The notes: generated by a model not told the origin, from the letters alone. Positions 41,685-51,505 are shown, counted from the stretch's first letter. The stretch is DNA of 64,000 nucleotides from Cupriavidus taiwanensis (GCF_900250075.1 NZ_LT977071.1:2715546-2779545); one strand, 5' to 3'. Numbers and translations are program-made.

Positions 41685-42458
41685 ATGAACCCTAAAAGTG
41701 ATTCCCTCAACGCGTCAGTCGCTGAGGAGGGCTCCGGCGCCGTGATCGCCGTGACGCGCGCGTTGCGCGTGCTGGAAGCCTTCGGCGTCAACGATCCGCA
41801 GCTGTCGCTGGCCGAACTGAGCCGGCGCACCGGCATCCACAAGACCACGGTGCTGCGGCTGGCGCGCACGCTGGCGGCGGACAACTACCTGGTGCAGAAG
41901 GAAGACGGCAACTGGCGTCTCGGCCGCGCGGCCGGCTGGCTGGGCGCCTGCTACCAGGCCACCTTCAACGTGCAGGAAGTGGTCGAGCCGGTGCTGCGCG
42001 AACTGACCATCAAGACCGGTGAAAGCGCTTCGTTCTATGTGCGCGAGGGCCAGCAGCGTACCTGCCTGGTCCGTGTCGAAGGCCCGCAGGCGATCCGCCA
42101 TCACGTCAGGATCGGTGCGGCGCTGCCACTGGACAGCGGCTCGCCGGGGCGGGTCATCCTGGCGTTTTCGGGCGAGCCGGGCGAGCTTTATGAAATGATC
42201 CGGCGCCGCGGCTTTCACCTGTCGCTCGGCGAACGCGAGCCCGAGGTCTCCAGCGTGTCGGCGCCGGTGTTCGGATTGCACTGGCGCCTGCTGGGGTCGA
42301 TGTGCATTTCCGGGCCGACTTCCCGGCTTGGCGAAGCGCGGCTGCTGGAGCTGGCGCAGACCGTGGTCGACGCCGCGAACAAGCTTTCGTATGCGATGGC
42401 GGGCAGTCAGCGGCCCGCGCTGCCAGGCGACAGGCAGCCGGCAACCTGGCATCCCTGA
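41685..42458 (+). CDS. IclR-family transcriptional regulator
   Basis: The 257-residue regulator has an N-terminal winged helix (LSLAELSRRTGIHKTTVLRL, residues about 34-53) and an IclR effector domain (ESASFYVREGQQRTCLVRV, then LDSGSPGRVILAF and SVSAPVFG). The ATG at 41685 sits 28 bases after the inverted repeat. It is divergent from the Bug/RraA/dehydrogenase/SMP-30 operon, its likely target. The C-terminal tail after residue 240 is variable. Confidence 0.93.
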   Translation: MNPKSDSLNASVAEEGSGAVIAVTRALRVLEAFGVNDPQLSLAELSRRTGIHKTTVLRLARTLAADNYLVQKEDGNWRLGRAAGWLGACYQATFNVQEVVEPVLRELTIKTGESASFYVREGQQRTCLVRVEGPQAIRHHVRIGAALPLDSGSPGRVILAFSGEPGELYEMIRRRGFHLSLGEREPEVSSVSAPVFGLHWRLLGSMCISGPTSRLGEARLLELAQTVVDAANKLSYAMAGSQRPALPGDRQPATWHP

Positions 42459-42731
42459 CCGGCCCGTCCCGCATTCCCCGCCGGCCACCGTGCCGCCCCC
42501 CTGCGCGCCTTCCCCGGCCCGTGCCATGTCATTGCGCGCGGCCGCCGGCATCCCGCGGCGCCAGCAACTTTTCCTGCATTTCGGCACGAATTCAGCAACA
42601 AATATCCCCGCTATCTGATTAACCTGCCCGCTCTTTTCCGTTTGCGTGCGCCGCAAACGCAAAAGTTCTCTGCCCCCGCCAGCCCCACAAGGGCTGGCGC
42701 GGCCATTCAGATCACACGGAGACAACGAACA

Positions 42732-44111
42732 ATGAGTGCAAGCGCAGAACATCTGCAACGCGGCCTGGGCGAACGCCATATCCGGCTGATGGCGCTGGGA
42801 TCGGCCATCGGCGTGGGCCTGTTCCTGGGCGCCGGCAATCCCATCAAGATGGCGGGCCCGGCAATCATGCTGGCCTACCTGATCGGCGGCGCGGTGATCT
42901 TCCTGATCATGCGCGCGCTGGGCGAGATGGCCGTGCACAACCCGGTGGCCGGCTCGTTCTGCCGCTACGCGCAGGACCACATGGGGCCGCTGGCGGGCTA
43001 CCTGACCGGCTGGAACTACTGGTTCCTGTGGCTGGTGACCTGCGTGGCCGAGATCACCGCCGTGGCCATCTACATGGGCATGTGGTTCCCCGACGTGCCG
43101 CGCTGGATCTGGGCGCTGGCGGCGCTGGCGGCGATGGGCTCGGTCAACCTGATGGCGGTCAAGGCCTATGGCGAGTTCGAGTTCTGGTTCGCCATGATCA
43201 AGATCGTCACCATCGTGCTGATGCTGATCGGCGGCGGCGCGATGATCGTGTTCGGCTTCGGCAATGGCGGCGTCGCCACCGGCATCTCCAACCTGTGGGC
43301 GCACGGCGGCTTCATGCCAAACGGCGCCTCGGGCGTGCTGATGTCGCTGCAGATGGTGATGTTCGCGTACCTGGGCGTCGAGATGATCGGCCTGACCGCC
43401 GGCGAGGCGCGCAACCCGAAGAAGTCGATTCCGGACGCGATCAACTCGGTGTTCTGGCGCATCCTGATTTTCTACGTGGGCGCGCTGTTCGTGATCCTGG
43501 CGCTGTACCCGTGGAACGAGATCGGCGCGCAGGGCAGCCCGTTCGTGCTGACCTTCGAGCGGCTGGGCATCAAGACCGCCGCCGGCATCATCAACTTCGT
43601 GGTGCTGACCGCGGCGCTGTCGTCGTGCAACGGCGGCATCTTCAGCACCGGGCGCATGCTGTACAACCTGTCGCTGCAGGGCCAGGCGCCGGCGGCCTTC
43701 GCCAAGGTGGACCGCAACGGCGTGCCGCGCCGCGCGCTGCTGGTGTCGATCGCCGCGCTGCTGGCCGGCGTGCTGCTCAACTACCTGGTGCCGGAGAAGG
43801 TCTTCGTCTGGGTCACCGCGATCTCCACCTTCGGCGCGGTCTGGACCTGGGCCATCATCCTGGTCACGCAGATCCAGTTCCGGCGCTCGCTCGCGCCGGC
43901 CGCGCGCAAGGCGCTGGCGTTCCGCATGCCGTTCTGGCCGTATGGCTCGTATATCGCGCTGGCCTTCCTGGCGCTGGTGGTGGCGCTGATGGCCTACTTC
44001 CCCGATACGCGCGTGGCGCTGTACGTGGGGCCGGGCTGGCTGGTGCTGCTGACGATCTGCTACTACGCGCTCGACATGCGCTCGCGCGGGCCGGTGAGCT
44101 ACCGCGCCTGA
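42732..44111 (+). CDS. Amino acid permease (AroP/GabP-type APC superfamily)
   Basis: The 459-residue permease has twelve predicted helices and the APC signature GLGERHIRLMALGSAIGVGL, FLGAGNPIKMAGPAI and EMAVHNPVAGSFCRYA. The region around GVEMIGLTAGEARNPKKSIP is typical of the AroP/ProY/GabP group. The substrate (aromatic amino acid, proline or GABA) cannot be chosen by sequence alone. GGAGA lies nine bases before the ATG. The 270-bp gap before it holds no gene. A GC hairpin follows the stop without a T-run. Confidence 0.92.
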   Translation: MSASAEHLQRGLGERHIRLMALGSAIGVGLFLGAGNPIKMAGPAIMLAYLIGGAVIFLIMRALGEMAVHNPVAGSFCRYAQDHMGPLAGYLTGWNYWFLWLVTCVAEITAVAIYMGMWFPDVPRWIWALAALAAMGSVNLMAVKAYGEFEFWFAMIKIVTIVLMLIGGGAMIVFGFGNGGVATGISNLWAHGGFMPNGASGVLMSLQMVMFAYLGVEMIGLTAGEARNPKKSIPDAINSVFWRILIFYVGALFVILALYPWNEIGAQGSPFVLTFERLGIKTAAGIINFVVLTAALSSCNGGIFSTGRMLYNLSLQGQAPAAFAKVDRNGVPRRALLVSIAALLAGVLLNYLVPEKVFVWVTAISTFGAVWTWAIILVTQIQFRRSLAPAARKALAFRMPFWPYGSYIALAFLALVVALMAYFPDTRVALYVGPGWLVLLTICYYALDMRSRGPVSYRA

Positions 44112-44187
44112 GCCAACGGCGGGCCCGCGCCCGCCGGCTGGCCATCGCCTAAAATGGCCCCCGAACCATGCCACCGCAGGGGGCCGC

Positions 44188-45348
44188 ATGACCGAGACCA
44201 CCGTGCCCGGCGCCGCCATGGCGCTGTCGCTGCTGTCGCTGGCGATCTGGAGCGTACTGCTGTTCGGGCGCGCCGGCTTCTGGCGCGTGCGCAAGCCACC
44301 GGCCGCACCGGCGCCGGCGCATTGGCCGCAGGTAGTCGCCATCATCCCCGCGCGCGACGAGGCCGAGGTCATCGGCAGCGCGGTGGCGGCAGTGCTGGGC
44401 CAGCGCTACCCGGGCCCGCTGGCGCTGGTGGTGGTGGACGACCACAGCGCGGACGGCACCGCCGATATTGCCCGCGCCGCCGCGGCCACCACCGCGCGCC
44501 CCCACTCGCTCACCGTGATCGGCGCGCGCGAATTGCCGGCCGGCTGGAGCGGCAAGGTCTGGGCGCAGTCCGAGGGCCTGGCCGCCGCCGACCGCATCGC
44601 GCCGCAGGCACGCTATGTCTGGCTGACCGATGCCGACATCCGCCACGGCCCGGGCGTGCTGGCCGGCCTGGTGGCGCGCGCCGAAGCGGAGCGGCGCGAC
44701 CTGGTCTCGCTGATGGTGCGCCTGCGCTGCGTCTCGGCGTGGGAACGGCTGGTGGTGCCGGCCTTTGTCTTCTTCTTCGCCAAGCTCTACCCCTTTGCCC
44801 GCGTGCGCGATCCGCGCAGCCGCGTTGCCGCCGCGGCCGGCGGCTGCATGCTGGCGCGCCGTGCGGCGCTGGCGCGCATCGGCGGCTTTGCCGCGATCCG
44901 CGGCGAGCTGATCGACGACTGCAGCCTGGCCGCGCGCATCAAGCCCGGCGGCGCCATCCGCCTGGACCTGGCCGACGACAGCGTGTCGCTGCGCCCGTAC
45001 GACGACTGGCGCAGCCTGTGGGACATGATCGCGCGCAGCGCCTACACGCAGCTGCGCCATTCGCCGCTGTGGCTGGCGGGCGCGGTCGCCGGCATGGTGC
45101 TGACCTATTTGGTGCCGCCGGTGCTGGCGCTGGGCTGGCGGGTATGGCCGGCATGGCTGGCCTGGGCCGCGATGGCGCTGGCCTACCTGCCGATGCTGCG
45201 CGAGTACCGCCAGCCGTGGTGGCTGGCGCCGCTGCTGCCGGTGACGGCGCTGTTCTACCTGGGCGCGACGCTCGACTCGGCGCGGCGCTACCGGCTGCGG
45301 CGCGGCGGCCAGTGGAAGGGCCGCAGCCAGGCCCCGTTGCGCCCCTGA
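44188..45348 (+). CDS. hpnB: Hopanoid-associated glycosyltransferase HpnB
   Basis: The 386-residue membrane glycosyltransferase has one N-terminal helix, a GT2 domain (VVAIIPARDEAEVIGSAV, VVVDDHSADGT, WLTDADIRHGPG, DDCSLAARIK) and C-terminal helices. The pattern WSGKVWAQSEGL is characteristic of HpnB. It begins the hopanoid cluster but is transcribed toward hpnA, with which it ends convergently. The exact sugar and acceptor are unsettled. Confidence 0.9.
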   Translation: MTETTVPGAAMALSLLSLAIWSVLLFGRAGFWRVRKPPAAPAPAHWPQVVAIIPARDEAEVIGSAVAAVLGQRYPGPLALVVVDDHSADGTADIARAAAATTARPHSLTVIGARELPAGWSGKVWAQSEGLAAADRIAPQARYVWLTDADIRHGPGVLAGLVARAEAERRDLVSLMVRLRCVSAWERLVVPAFVFFFAKLYPFARVRDPRSRVAAAAGGCMLARRAALARIGGFAAIRGELIDDCSLAARIKPGGAIRLDLADDSVSLRPYDDWRSLWDMIARSAYTQLRHSPLWLAGAVAGMVLTYLVPPVLALGWRVWPAWLAWAAMALAYLPMLREYRQPWWLAPLLPVTALFYLGATLDSARRYRLRRGGQWKGRSQAPLRP

Positions 45349-45363
45349 GCCAGCGGCTCAGGG
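45343..45363. terminator. Perfect palindrome containing both convergent stop codons
   Basis: CCCTGAGCC and GGCTCAGGG are separated by AGC. The hpnB stop (45346-45348) and the hpnA stop (45360-45358) both lie within it. It can act as a bidirectional stem, though no T-run follows on either side. Confidence 0.6.
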
Positions 45364-46365
45364 ATGGCCCAGGTATCCGTGCGCGCGGAACCACGCCAGC
45401 GCGTCGCGCAGCCCCTCCTGGTACGGGCGCGGCTGATACCCCAGCTCCTTGCGCGCCTTGTCCGAGGTAAAGAACATCCGGTAGCGGGACATATTGAGTC
45501 CATCGACAGTCAGGAAGGGCTCCTTGCCGGTCAGCCGCGCCGCCGCTTCCGCGCCGTAGGCGAGCGGATACAGCGGCCAGCGCGGCAGCTGCAGGGTCGG
45601 CGGGCGCCGGCCGCACAGCTGGGCGATATCGCGCAGCATCTGCTGCAGCATCACGTCCTGCCCGCCCAGGATGTAGCGCTCGCCGGTGCGGCCGCGCTCC
45701 AGCGCCAGCAAATGCCCGTGGGCCACGTCGTCGACGTGGGCCAGGTTCAGCCCGGTATCGACAAAGGCCGGGATCTTGCCGGTAGCGGCCTCGACGATGA
45801 TGCGGCCGGTCGGCGTGGGCCGCACGTCGCGCGGGCCGATGGGGGTGGACGGGTTGACGATGACCGCGGGCAGGCCGTGTTCGGCGATACGTTGCTCGAC
45901 CACGCGCTCGGCCAGGACCTTGCTGCGCTTGTAGGCGCCAATGGCTTCATGCGGGCGCATCGCCGCGGTCTCGTCCACCGGCGCCTGCGCGCCGGCGACG
46001 CGCAGCGTCGCCACGCTGCTGGTATAGATCAAGCGCTCGACCCCGGCCCGCTGCGCGGCTTCCATCACCGCCAGGGTGCCGTCGACATTGGTGCGCACGA
46101 TGTCTTCCGGGTCGCGCGCCCACAGCCGGTAGTCGGCGGCGACATGGAACAGGTAGCGCACGCCCTGCAGCGCCGCGGCCACCGCGGCGGCATCGCGCAT
46201 GTCGCCCTGTGCCACGGTCACCGGCAGCCCCGCGAGGTTGGTGCGGGGGCTCTGCGGGCGCACCAGCACGCGCACGCGCCAGCCGCGCGCCAGCGCCTGG
46301 CGCGCCACAGCCGAGCCCAGGAAACCCGCTGCACCTGTCACCAGCACGTCATCGTTTTTGGTCAT
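45358..46365 (-). CDS. hpnA: Hopanoid-associated sugar epimerase HpnA
   Basis: The 335-residue extended SDR protein has the nucleotide motif [32 protein letters not shown] and the catalytic YKRSK. The pattern [19 protein letters not shown] matches HpnA. It probably modifies the side-chain sugar of bacteriohopanepolyols. The ATG at 46365 fits the family start; the longer frame crosses the control region shared with ispH. Confidence 0.92.
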   Translation of the reverse strand: MTKNDDVLVTGAAGFLGSAVARQALARGWRVRVLVRPQSPRTNLAGLPVTVAQGDMRDAAAVAAALQGVRYLFHVAADYRLWARDPEDIVRTNVDGTLAVMEAAQRAGVERLIYTSSVATLRVAGAQAPVDETAAMRPHEAIGAYKRSKVLAERVVEQRIAEHGLPAVIVNPSTPIGPRDVRPTPTGRIIVEAATGKIPAFVDTGLNLAHVDDVAHGHLLALERGRTGERYILGGQDVMLQQMLRDIAQLCGRRPPTLQLPRWPLYPLAYGAEAAARLTGKEPFLTVDGLNMSRYRMFFTSDKARKELGYQPRPYQEGLRDALAWFRAHGYLGHP

Positions 46366-46583
46366 CAGCCCGTTTCCCCGTAAGGCGGCGTCGCCATGGC
46401 CGGCCCGGCGCCGGCCATGGCGACGCCAGACAAAGCCGGCGTGTCGGGTATATAGTAACCACCGTGCGAGGAAAATGTGATCCGCGGCGGATCTCCGGTG
46501 GGTCTGGCTCGATACCGGCATCGTTTTCCGTTGCGCGATCCCAAACACTGAAACCCGTAGCAAAAGGGTCGGGGGCCTACTCC

Positions 46584-47591
46584 ATGCAGGTGATTCTTGC
46601 TCAGCCCCGGGGCTTCTGTGCCGGCGTGGTGCGCGCGATCGAGATCGTCGACCGCGCCCTCGTCAAGCACGGTGCGCCGGTGTTCGTGCGGCATGAGATC
46701 GTGCATAACAAGCACGTCGTACAGGGACTGAAGGACAAGGGCGCGCGTTTCGTCGAGGAACTGGACGAAGTGCCGGCCGGCGCGGTCACCATCTTCAGCG
46801 CGCACGGAGTGTCGCGCGAAGTCGTCGCCGACGCCCGCCAGCGCCAGCTGCATGCCATTGACGCCACCTGCCCGCTGGTGATCAAGGTCCACACCCAGGG
46901 CCGCCAGTACGCCGCCAGCGGCCGCACCGTGATCCTGATCGGCCATGCCGGCCACCCCGAGGTCGAAGGCACCATGGGCCAGATCCCCGGCAAGGTGATC
47001 CTGGTGCAGAACGAGGCCGACGTCGCCAAGCTCGACCTGCCCGACGACACCCCGGTCGCCTACGTCACCCAGACCACGCTGAGCGTGGACGACACCCGCA
47101 ATATCATCGCCGCGCTCGGACGGCGCTTCAGCAACCTGGTCGGTCCCGATACGCGCGACATCTGCTACGCCACGCAGAACCGCCAGAGCGCGGTGCGCGA
47201 CCTGTGCAAGCTGGCCGACGTGATCCTGGTGATCGGCGCGACCAACAGTTCCAACTCCAACCGCCTGCGCGAGATCGGCACCGAAAGCGGCGTGCCCAGC
47301 TACCTGATCGCCGAAGGCAGCGAGCTGGACCCGGCCTGGGTGCGCGACGCCAACGTGGTCGGCATCACCGCGGGCGCCTCGGCCCCCGAGGCCATGGTCG
47401 AAGACGTGATCGCGGCGCTGCGCCGGCTGGGCCCGGTGGAGGTCACCACCATGGCCGGGCGCGAAGAGCATGCCGAGTTCCGGCTGCCGGCCGAACTGGC
47501 CGACGTGAAGCCACCGGCGGCATCGGCGGAGGCCGGCACGAACACCGCGCCCGACTGCAGCGATGCCGCCAACGAGAACATTGCAGGCTGA
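46584..47591 (+). CDS. ispH: 4-hydroxy-3-methylbut-2-enyl diphosphate reductase
   Basis: The 335-residue iron-sulfur enzyme performs the last step of the MEP pathway, giving IPP and DMAPP. The three cluster cysteines are seen in [11 protein letters not shown] (Cys12), [11 protein letters not shown] and [10 protein letters not shown]. Substrate-binding [10 protein letters not shown] and [11 protein letters not shown] are intact. A short Ala/Glu tail follows. Its place directly before hpnH suggests a copy dedicated to hopanoid supply, perhaps besides a second genomic copy. The region before it (46366-46583) contains a TATAGT-type box near 46450. Confidence 0.95.
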   Translation: MQVILAQPRGFCAGVVRAIEIVDRALVKHGAPVFVRHEIVHNKHVVQGLKDKGARFVEELDEVPAGAVTIFSAHGVSREVVADARQRQLHAIDATCPLVIKVHTQGRQYAASGRTVILIGHAGHPEVEGTMGQIPGKVILVQNEADVAKLDLPDDTPVAYVTQTTLSVDDTRNIIAALGRRFSNLVGPDTRDICYATQNRQSAVRDLCKLADVILVIGATNSSNSNRLREIGTESGVPSYLIAEGSELDPAWVRDANVVGITAGASAPEAMVEDVIAALRRLGPVEVTTMAGREEHAEFRLPAELADVKPPAASAEAGTNTAPDCSDAANENIAG

Positions 47592-47611
47592 ACCAACCAG
47601 AGGAAGCTGTC

Positions 47612-48784
47612 GTGGCCATTCCGCTCCTGCAGGTTGCCCGCGTGGGCGCCTATATCGTCGGCAAGCACCTGTCGCGGCAGAAACGCTATCCGCTCGCGCT
47701 GATGCTCGAACCGCTGTTCCGCTGCAACCTGGCGTGCTCGGGCTGCGGCAAGATCGACTACCCGGATCCCATCCTGAACCAGCGCCTGTCGGTGCAGCAA
47801 TGCCTGGAGGCAGTGGACGAGTGCGGCGCCCCGGTGGTGTCGATTGCCGGCGGCGAGCCGCTGCTGCACAAGGACATGCCGCAGATCGTGCAAGGCATCA
47901 TCCGGCGGCGCAAGTTCGTCTACCTGTGCACCAATGCGCTGCTGATGGAAAAGAAGCTGGACCAGTACCAGCCCAGCCCGTATTTCATCTGGTCGGTGCA
48001 CCTGGACGGCGACCGCGAGATGCATGACCGCTCGGTGTGCCAGGAAGGCGTGTACGACCGCTGCGTCGAGGCCATCCGCGCGGCCAAGGCGCGCGGCTTC
48101 CGCGTCAATATCAATTGCACGCTGTTCAACGATGCGCAGCCCGAGCGCGTGGCCAGGTTCTTCGACTCGGTCAAGGCGCTGGGCGTCGATGGCATCACCG
48201 TGTCGCCGGGCTATGCCTATGAGCGCGCGCCGGACCAGCAGCATTTCCTGAACCGCGGCAAGACCCGCCAGCTGTTCCGCGACATCCTCGGCCGCGGCCG
48301 CGCGGGCAAGAACTGGGCGTTCAGCCAGTCGACGCTGTTCCTGGACTTCCTCGCCGGCAACCAGACTTACCACTGCACCCCGTGGGGCAACCCGGCGCGC
48401 ACGGTATTCGGCTGGCAGCGGCCGTGCTACCTGGTGGGCGAAGGCTATGCCGCGACCTTCCGCGAACTGATGGAAGAGACCGACTGGGACGCCTACGGCA
48501 CCGGCAACTACGAGAAATGCGCCGACTGCATGGTGCACAGCGGCTATGAAGCCACCGCCGTGGCCGACACCTTTGCCCATCCGCTCAAGGCGCTCGGCGT
48601 CAGCCTGCGCGGTGTGCGCACCAGCGGCCCGATGGCGCCGGACATTGCGCTGGACCGGCAGCGGCCGGCCGAATACGTGTTCTCGCGCCACGTCGAGATC
48701 AAGCTCGAGGAAATCCAGCGCGCCCGGCCGCCCGCGCAGCAGCCGCGGCCGGCCGAGGCGCCTGCCAGCGCCGCCACGCACTGA
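47612..48784 (+). CDS. hpnH: Adenosyl-hopene transferase HpnH (radical SAM)
   Basis: The 390-residue radical SAM enzyme joins adenosine to diploptene, the first step of side-chain building. The cluster motif is RCNLACSGCGKIDYP (C-x3-C-x2-C), followed by IAGGEPLLHKDMP. The C-terminal part has the extra cysteines in YEKCADCMVHSGYEATA. A GTG at 47612 with GAGGA upstream is the start. A Pro/Ala tail of about 20 residues follows the conserved end. It lies 20 bp after ispH. Confidence 0.95.
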   Translation: MAIPLLQVARVGAYIVGKHLSRQKRYPLALMLEPLFRCNLACSGCGKIDYPDPILNQRLSVQQCLEAVDECGAPVVSIAGGEPLLHKDMPQIVQGIIRRRKFVYLCTNALLMEKKLDQYQPSPYFIWSVHLDGDREMHDRSVCQEGVYDRCVEAIRAAKARGFRVNINCTLFNDAQPERVARFFDSVKALGVDGITVSPGYAYERAPDQQHFLNRGKTRQLFRDILGRGRAGKNWAFSQSTLFLDFLAGNQTYHCTPWGNPARTVFGWQRPCYLVGEGYAATFRELMEETDWDAYGTGNYEKCADCMVHSGYEATAVADTFAHPLKALGVSLRGVRTSGPMAPDIALDRQRPAEYVFSRHVEIKLEEIQRARPPAQQPRPAEAPASAATH

Positions 48785-48794
48785 AGCCATTGCC

Positions 48795-50084
48795 ATGGCC
48801 GCCGGACTTGCCAGCATCCTGCCCGGCGCAGCGCTGGTCTGCGTGGCGGCTGGCTATGCACTGGCCGCGGCCTGGCTGTCGCGACGCAAGCCTGCGCCAC
48901 GCGGCGCCATGGCCGCCACGCCGGTCAGCGTGCTCAAGCCGCTGTGCGGCGCCGAACCCCGTCTCCACGCCAACCTGGCCAGCTTCTGCCGGCAGCGGCA
49001 TCCGTGCTTCCAGCTGGTGTTCGGCGTGCGCGCCGCGGACGATCCCGCGATCGCGGTGGTGGAGCGGCTGCGGCGCGACTTCCCGGACTGCGACATCGCA
49101 CTGGTGATCGATCCGCGGGTGCACGGCAGCAACCTCAAGGTCAGCAACCTGATCAACCTGTCCGGCGCGGCCCGGCACGATGCGCTGGTCATCGCCGACA
49201 GCGACGTCGCGGTGGCGCCGGACTACCTGGCCCGCGTGACGGCGCCGCTGGCGGATGCCGGCGTCGGCGTGGTCACCTGCCTGTACCGTGGCCATGCCAT
49301 CGGCGGCTTCTGGTCGCGCCTGGGCGCGCAGTTCATCGACGACTGGTTCGTGCCGGCGGTGCGCATCGCCCACGCGGGCGGCTCGCGGCGCTTTGCCTTC
49401 GGCGCGACCATCGCGCTGCGCCGCGATGCGCTCGCGGCGATCGGCGGTTTCGAGGCCTTGCGCGACCGGCTGGCCGACGATTTCTGGCTGGGCGAGCTGA
49501 CGCGGCGACTGGGCTTGCGCACGGTGCTGTCGGAGGTAATGGTGTCGACCGATATCACCGAAGACAGCTTTACGCTGCTGTGGCGGCATGAGTTGCGCTG
49601 GATGCGCACGATCGCTTCGCTGAACCCGGCGGGCTATGCGTTCAGCTTCGTCACGTTCACCTGGCCGATGCTGGCGCTGGGCGTGTGGCTGGCGCCGCTG
49701 CCGCTGGTGATCGCCGCGGCGGCCGTCGGCGTGATGGCGCGCAGCGTGCTGGCGGGTGGCGTCGCGGGGGCACTGCGGGCGCCATTGCGCGATGGCTTGT
49801 TGCTGGCCTGCTGGGCGCTGGCGTTGGCTGGCAAGCGGGTGTGGTGGGGGGAGCAGGTGCTGTCGGTCCATGACAGGCAGCGCTCCGGTCAAGCGCCTGC
49901 CCTCTCCCCCGCCCCTCTCCCGCAAGCGGGAGAGGGGAGAAAACAGGCAGGCGCGGAAATCCCGATGGTTCGCTCCCCTCTCCCGCGCGCGGGAGAGGGG
50001 CTGGGGGAGAGGGCCGGCGCCGCCACGAAGTCCTCACCTGACACCCCACATTTCACCGGCATCCATACCAAGAGGCCGTTATGA
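48795..50084 (+). CDS. hpnI: Hopanoid glycosyltransferase HpnI with repeat-derived C-terminal extension
   Basis: The 429-residue membrane GT2 enzyme adds N-acetylglucosamine to bacteriohopanetetrol. Visible motifs are TPVSVLKPLCGAEPRLHANL, VIADSDVAVAPDYLARV, DDFWLGELTRR and RHELRWMRTIAS. The normal protein should end near GEQVLSVHDRQR (about residue 363). The last 65 residues (PALSPAPLPQAGEGRKQAGA and more) are a translation of the REP-like palindromes at 49888-50020. The extended frame ends in ATGA overlapping hpnJ. Confidence 0.92.
   Translation: MAAGLASILPGAALVCVAAGYALAAAWLSRRKPAPRGAMAATPVSVLKPLCGAEPRLHANLASFCRQRHPCFQLVFGVRAADDPAIAVVERLRRDFPDCDIALVIDPRVHGSNLKVSNLINLSGAARHDALVIADSDVAVAPDYLARVTAPLADAGVGVVTCLYRGHAIGGFWSRLGAQFIDDWFVPAVRIAHAGGSRRFAFGATIALRRDALAAIGGFEALRDRLADDFWLGELTRRLGLRTVLSEVMVSTDITEDSFTLLWRHELRWMRTIASLNPAGYAFSFVTFTWPMLALGVWLAPLPLVIAAAAVGVMARSVLAGGVAGALRAPLRDGLLLACWALALAGKRVWWGEQVLSVHDRQRSGQAPALSPAPLPQAGEGRKQAGAEIPMVRSPLPRAGEGLGERAGAATKSSPDTPHFTGIHTKRPL
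49888..50020. repeat. Pair of inverted REP-like palindromes (BIME-like) in the 3' end of hpnI
   Basis: The first palindrome has arms at 49913-49923 and 49926-49936. The second is a perfect 26-bp palindrome at 49975-50000 (CCCCTCTCCCGCG and its complement). Their flanking tails (GCCCTCTCCCCCGC before the first, GGGGGAGAGGGCCGGCGC after the second) face opposite ways, as in paired bacterial interspersed elements. They belong to the same family as 25529-25552 and 31901-31924. Confidence 0.8.
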
Positions 50085-51505
50085 AAAAAACCCTTTTTCT
50101 GCAGGCCCCGTCCTTCGACGGCTTCGATGGCGGCGCCGGTTCGCGCTACCAGGCCAAGCGCGAGATCAAGTCGTTCTGGTATCCCACATGGCTGGCACAG
50201 CCGGCCGCACTGGTGCCCGGCAGCCGCGTGCTCGATGCCCCGGCCGACGGCCTGACCGCGCAGCAGACGCTGGAGATCGCCGCGGACTATGAACTGGTGA
50301 TCATCCACACCAGCACGCCGTCGTTCCCCACCGACGCAAAATTCGCCGAGGCGCTCAAGCAGCGCCATCCCGGCGTGATGATCGGCATGGTCGGTGCCAA
50401 GCCCGCGGTCGATCCGGGCGGCACGCTGGGCGCGAGCGACGCCATCGACTTCGTCTGCCGCGAGGAATTCGACTACACCTGTCAGGACGTGGCCGCGGGC
50501 AAGCCGCTCAAGGACATTCTCGGGCTGTCCTATCGCCTGCCGGACGGCTCGCTCGAACACAACGGCCAGCGGCCGATGATCGAGGACATGGACGCGCTGC
50601 CGTTCGTGGCGCCGGTCTACCAGCGCGACCTCAAGATCGAGAACTACTTCATCGGCTACCTGAAGCATCCTTACGTGTCGATCTACACCGGCCGCGGCTG
50701 CCGTTCGCGCTGCACCTTCTGCCTGTGGCCGCAGACCGTGGGCGGGCACCGCTACCGCACGCGCTCGGCCGCAAGCGTGATCGCCGAGGTGAAATGGATC
50801 AAGGAGAACATGCCCGAGGTCAAGGAGATCATGTTCGACGACGACACCTTCACCGACTTCAAGCCGCGCGTGGAAGAAATCGCGCGTGGGCTGGGCCAGC
50901 TGGGCGTGACGTGGTCGTGCAACGCCAAGGCCAACGTGCCGTACAGCACCCTCAAGGTCATGAAGGAAAACGGGCTGCGCCTGCTGCTGGTGGGCTATGA
51001 GTCCGGCGACGACCAGATCCTGCTGAACATCAAGAAGGGCCTGCGCACCGACATCGCGCGCCGCTTCACCGAAGATTGCCGCAAGCTCGGCATCCAGATC
51101 CACGGCACCTTCATCCTGGGCCTGCCGGGCGAAACCCGCGAGACCATCGAGAAGACCATCGAGTACGCCAAGGAAATCAACCCGCACACCATCCAGGTCT
51201 CGCTGGCCGCGCCCTACCCCGGCACCACGCTGTACCGCCAGGCGGTGGAGAACGGCTGGCTCGAGGAGAACAAGGTCATCAACCTGGTCAACGACCAGGG
51301 CGTGCAGCTGGCGGCGATCAGCTACCCGCACTTGTCGAAGGAGGACATCTACCACGGCGTCGAGACCTTCTACAAGCGCTTCTACTTCCGCCCCGGCAAG
51401 ATCTGGGAAATCGTGCGCGAGATGCTCGGCAGCTGGGACATGATGAAGCGGCGCCTGCGCGAAGGCGTGGAGTTCTTCCGCTTCCTGCGCTCGCACGAGG
51501 CCTGA
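50081..51505 (+). CDS. hpnJ: Hopanoid radical SAM protein HpnJ
   Basis: The 474-residue protein has an N-terminal cobalamin-binding-like domain (about 1-160) and a radical SAM domain with GRGCRSRCTFCLWP (C-x3-C-x2-C near residue 207-214), then FDDDTFTDF and GTFILGLPGETRETIEKT. HpnJ works after HpnI and HpnK in making the cyclitol ether head group. The ATG at 50081 overlaps the hpnI stop. Confidence 0.94.
   Translation: MKKTLFLQAPSFDGFDGGAGSRYQAKREIKSFWYPTWLAQPAALVPGSRVLDAPADGLTAQQTLEIAADYELVIIHTSTPSFPTDAKFAEALKQRHPGVMIGMVGAKPAVDPGGTLGASDAIDFVCREEFDYTCQDVAAGKPLKDILGLSYRLPDGSLEHNGQRPMIEDMDALPFVAPVYQRDLKIENYFIGYLKHPYVSIYTGRGCRSRCTFCLWPQTVGGHRYRTRSAASVIAEVKWIKENMPEVKEIMFDDDTFTDFKPRVEEIARGLGQLGVTWSCNAKANVPYSTLKVMKENGLRLLLVGYESGDDQILLNIKKGLRTDIARRFTEDCRKLGIQIHGTFILGLPGETRETIEKTIEYAKEINPHTIQVSLAAPYPGTTLYRQAVENGWLEENKVINLVNDQGVQLAAISYPHLSKEDIYHGVETFYKRFYFRPGKIWEIVREMLGSWDMMKRRLREGVEFFRFLRSHEA

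Noticed and set aside
41715..44372. 885-codon minus-strand frame opposite IclR and the amino-acid permease
   Set aside because: It is His/Gln/Arg-rich and lies across two genes with clear families on the plus strand.
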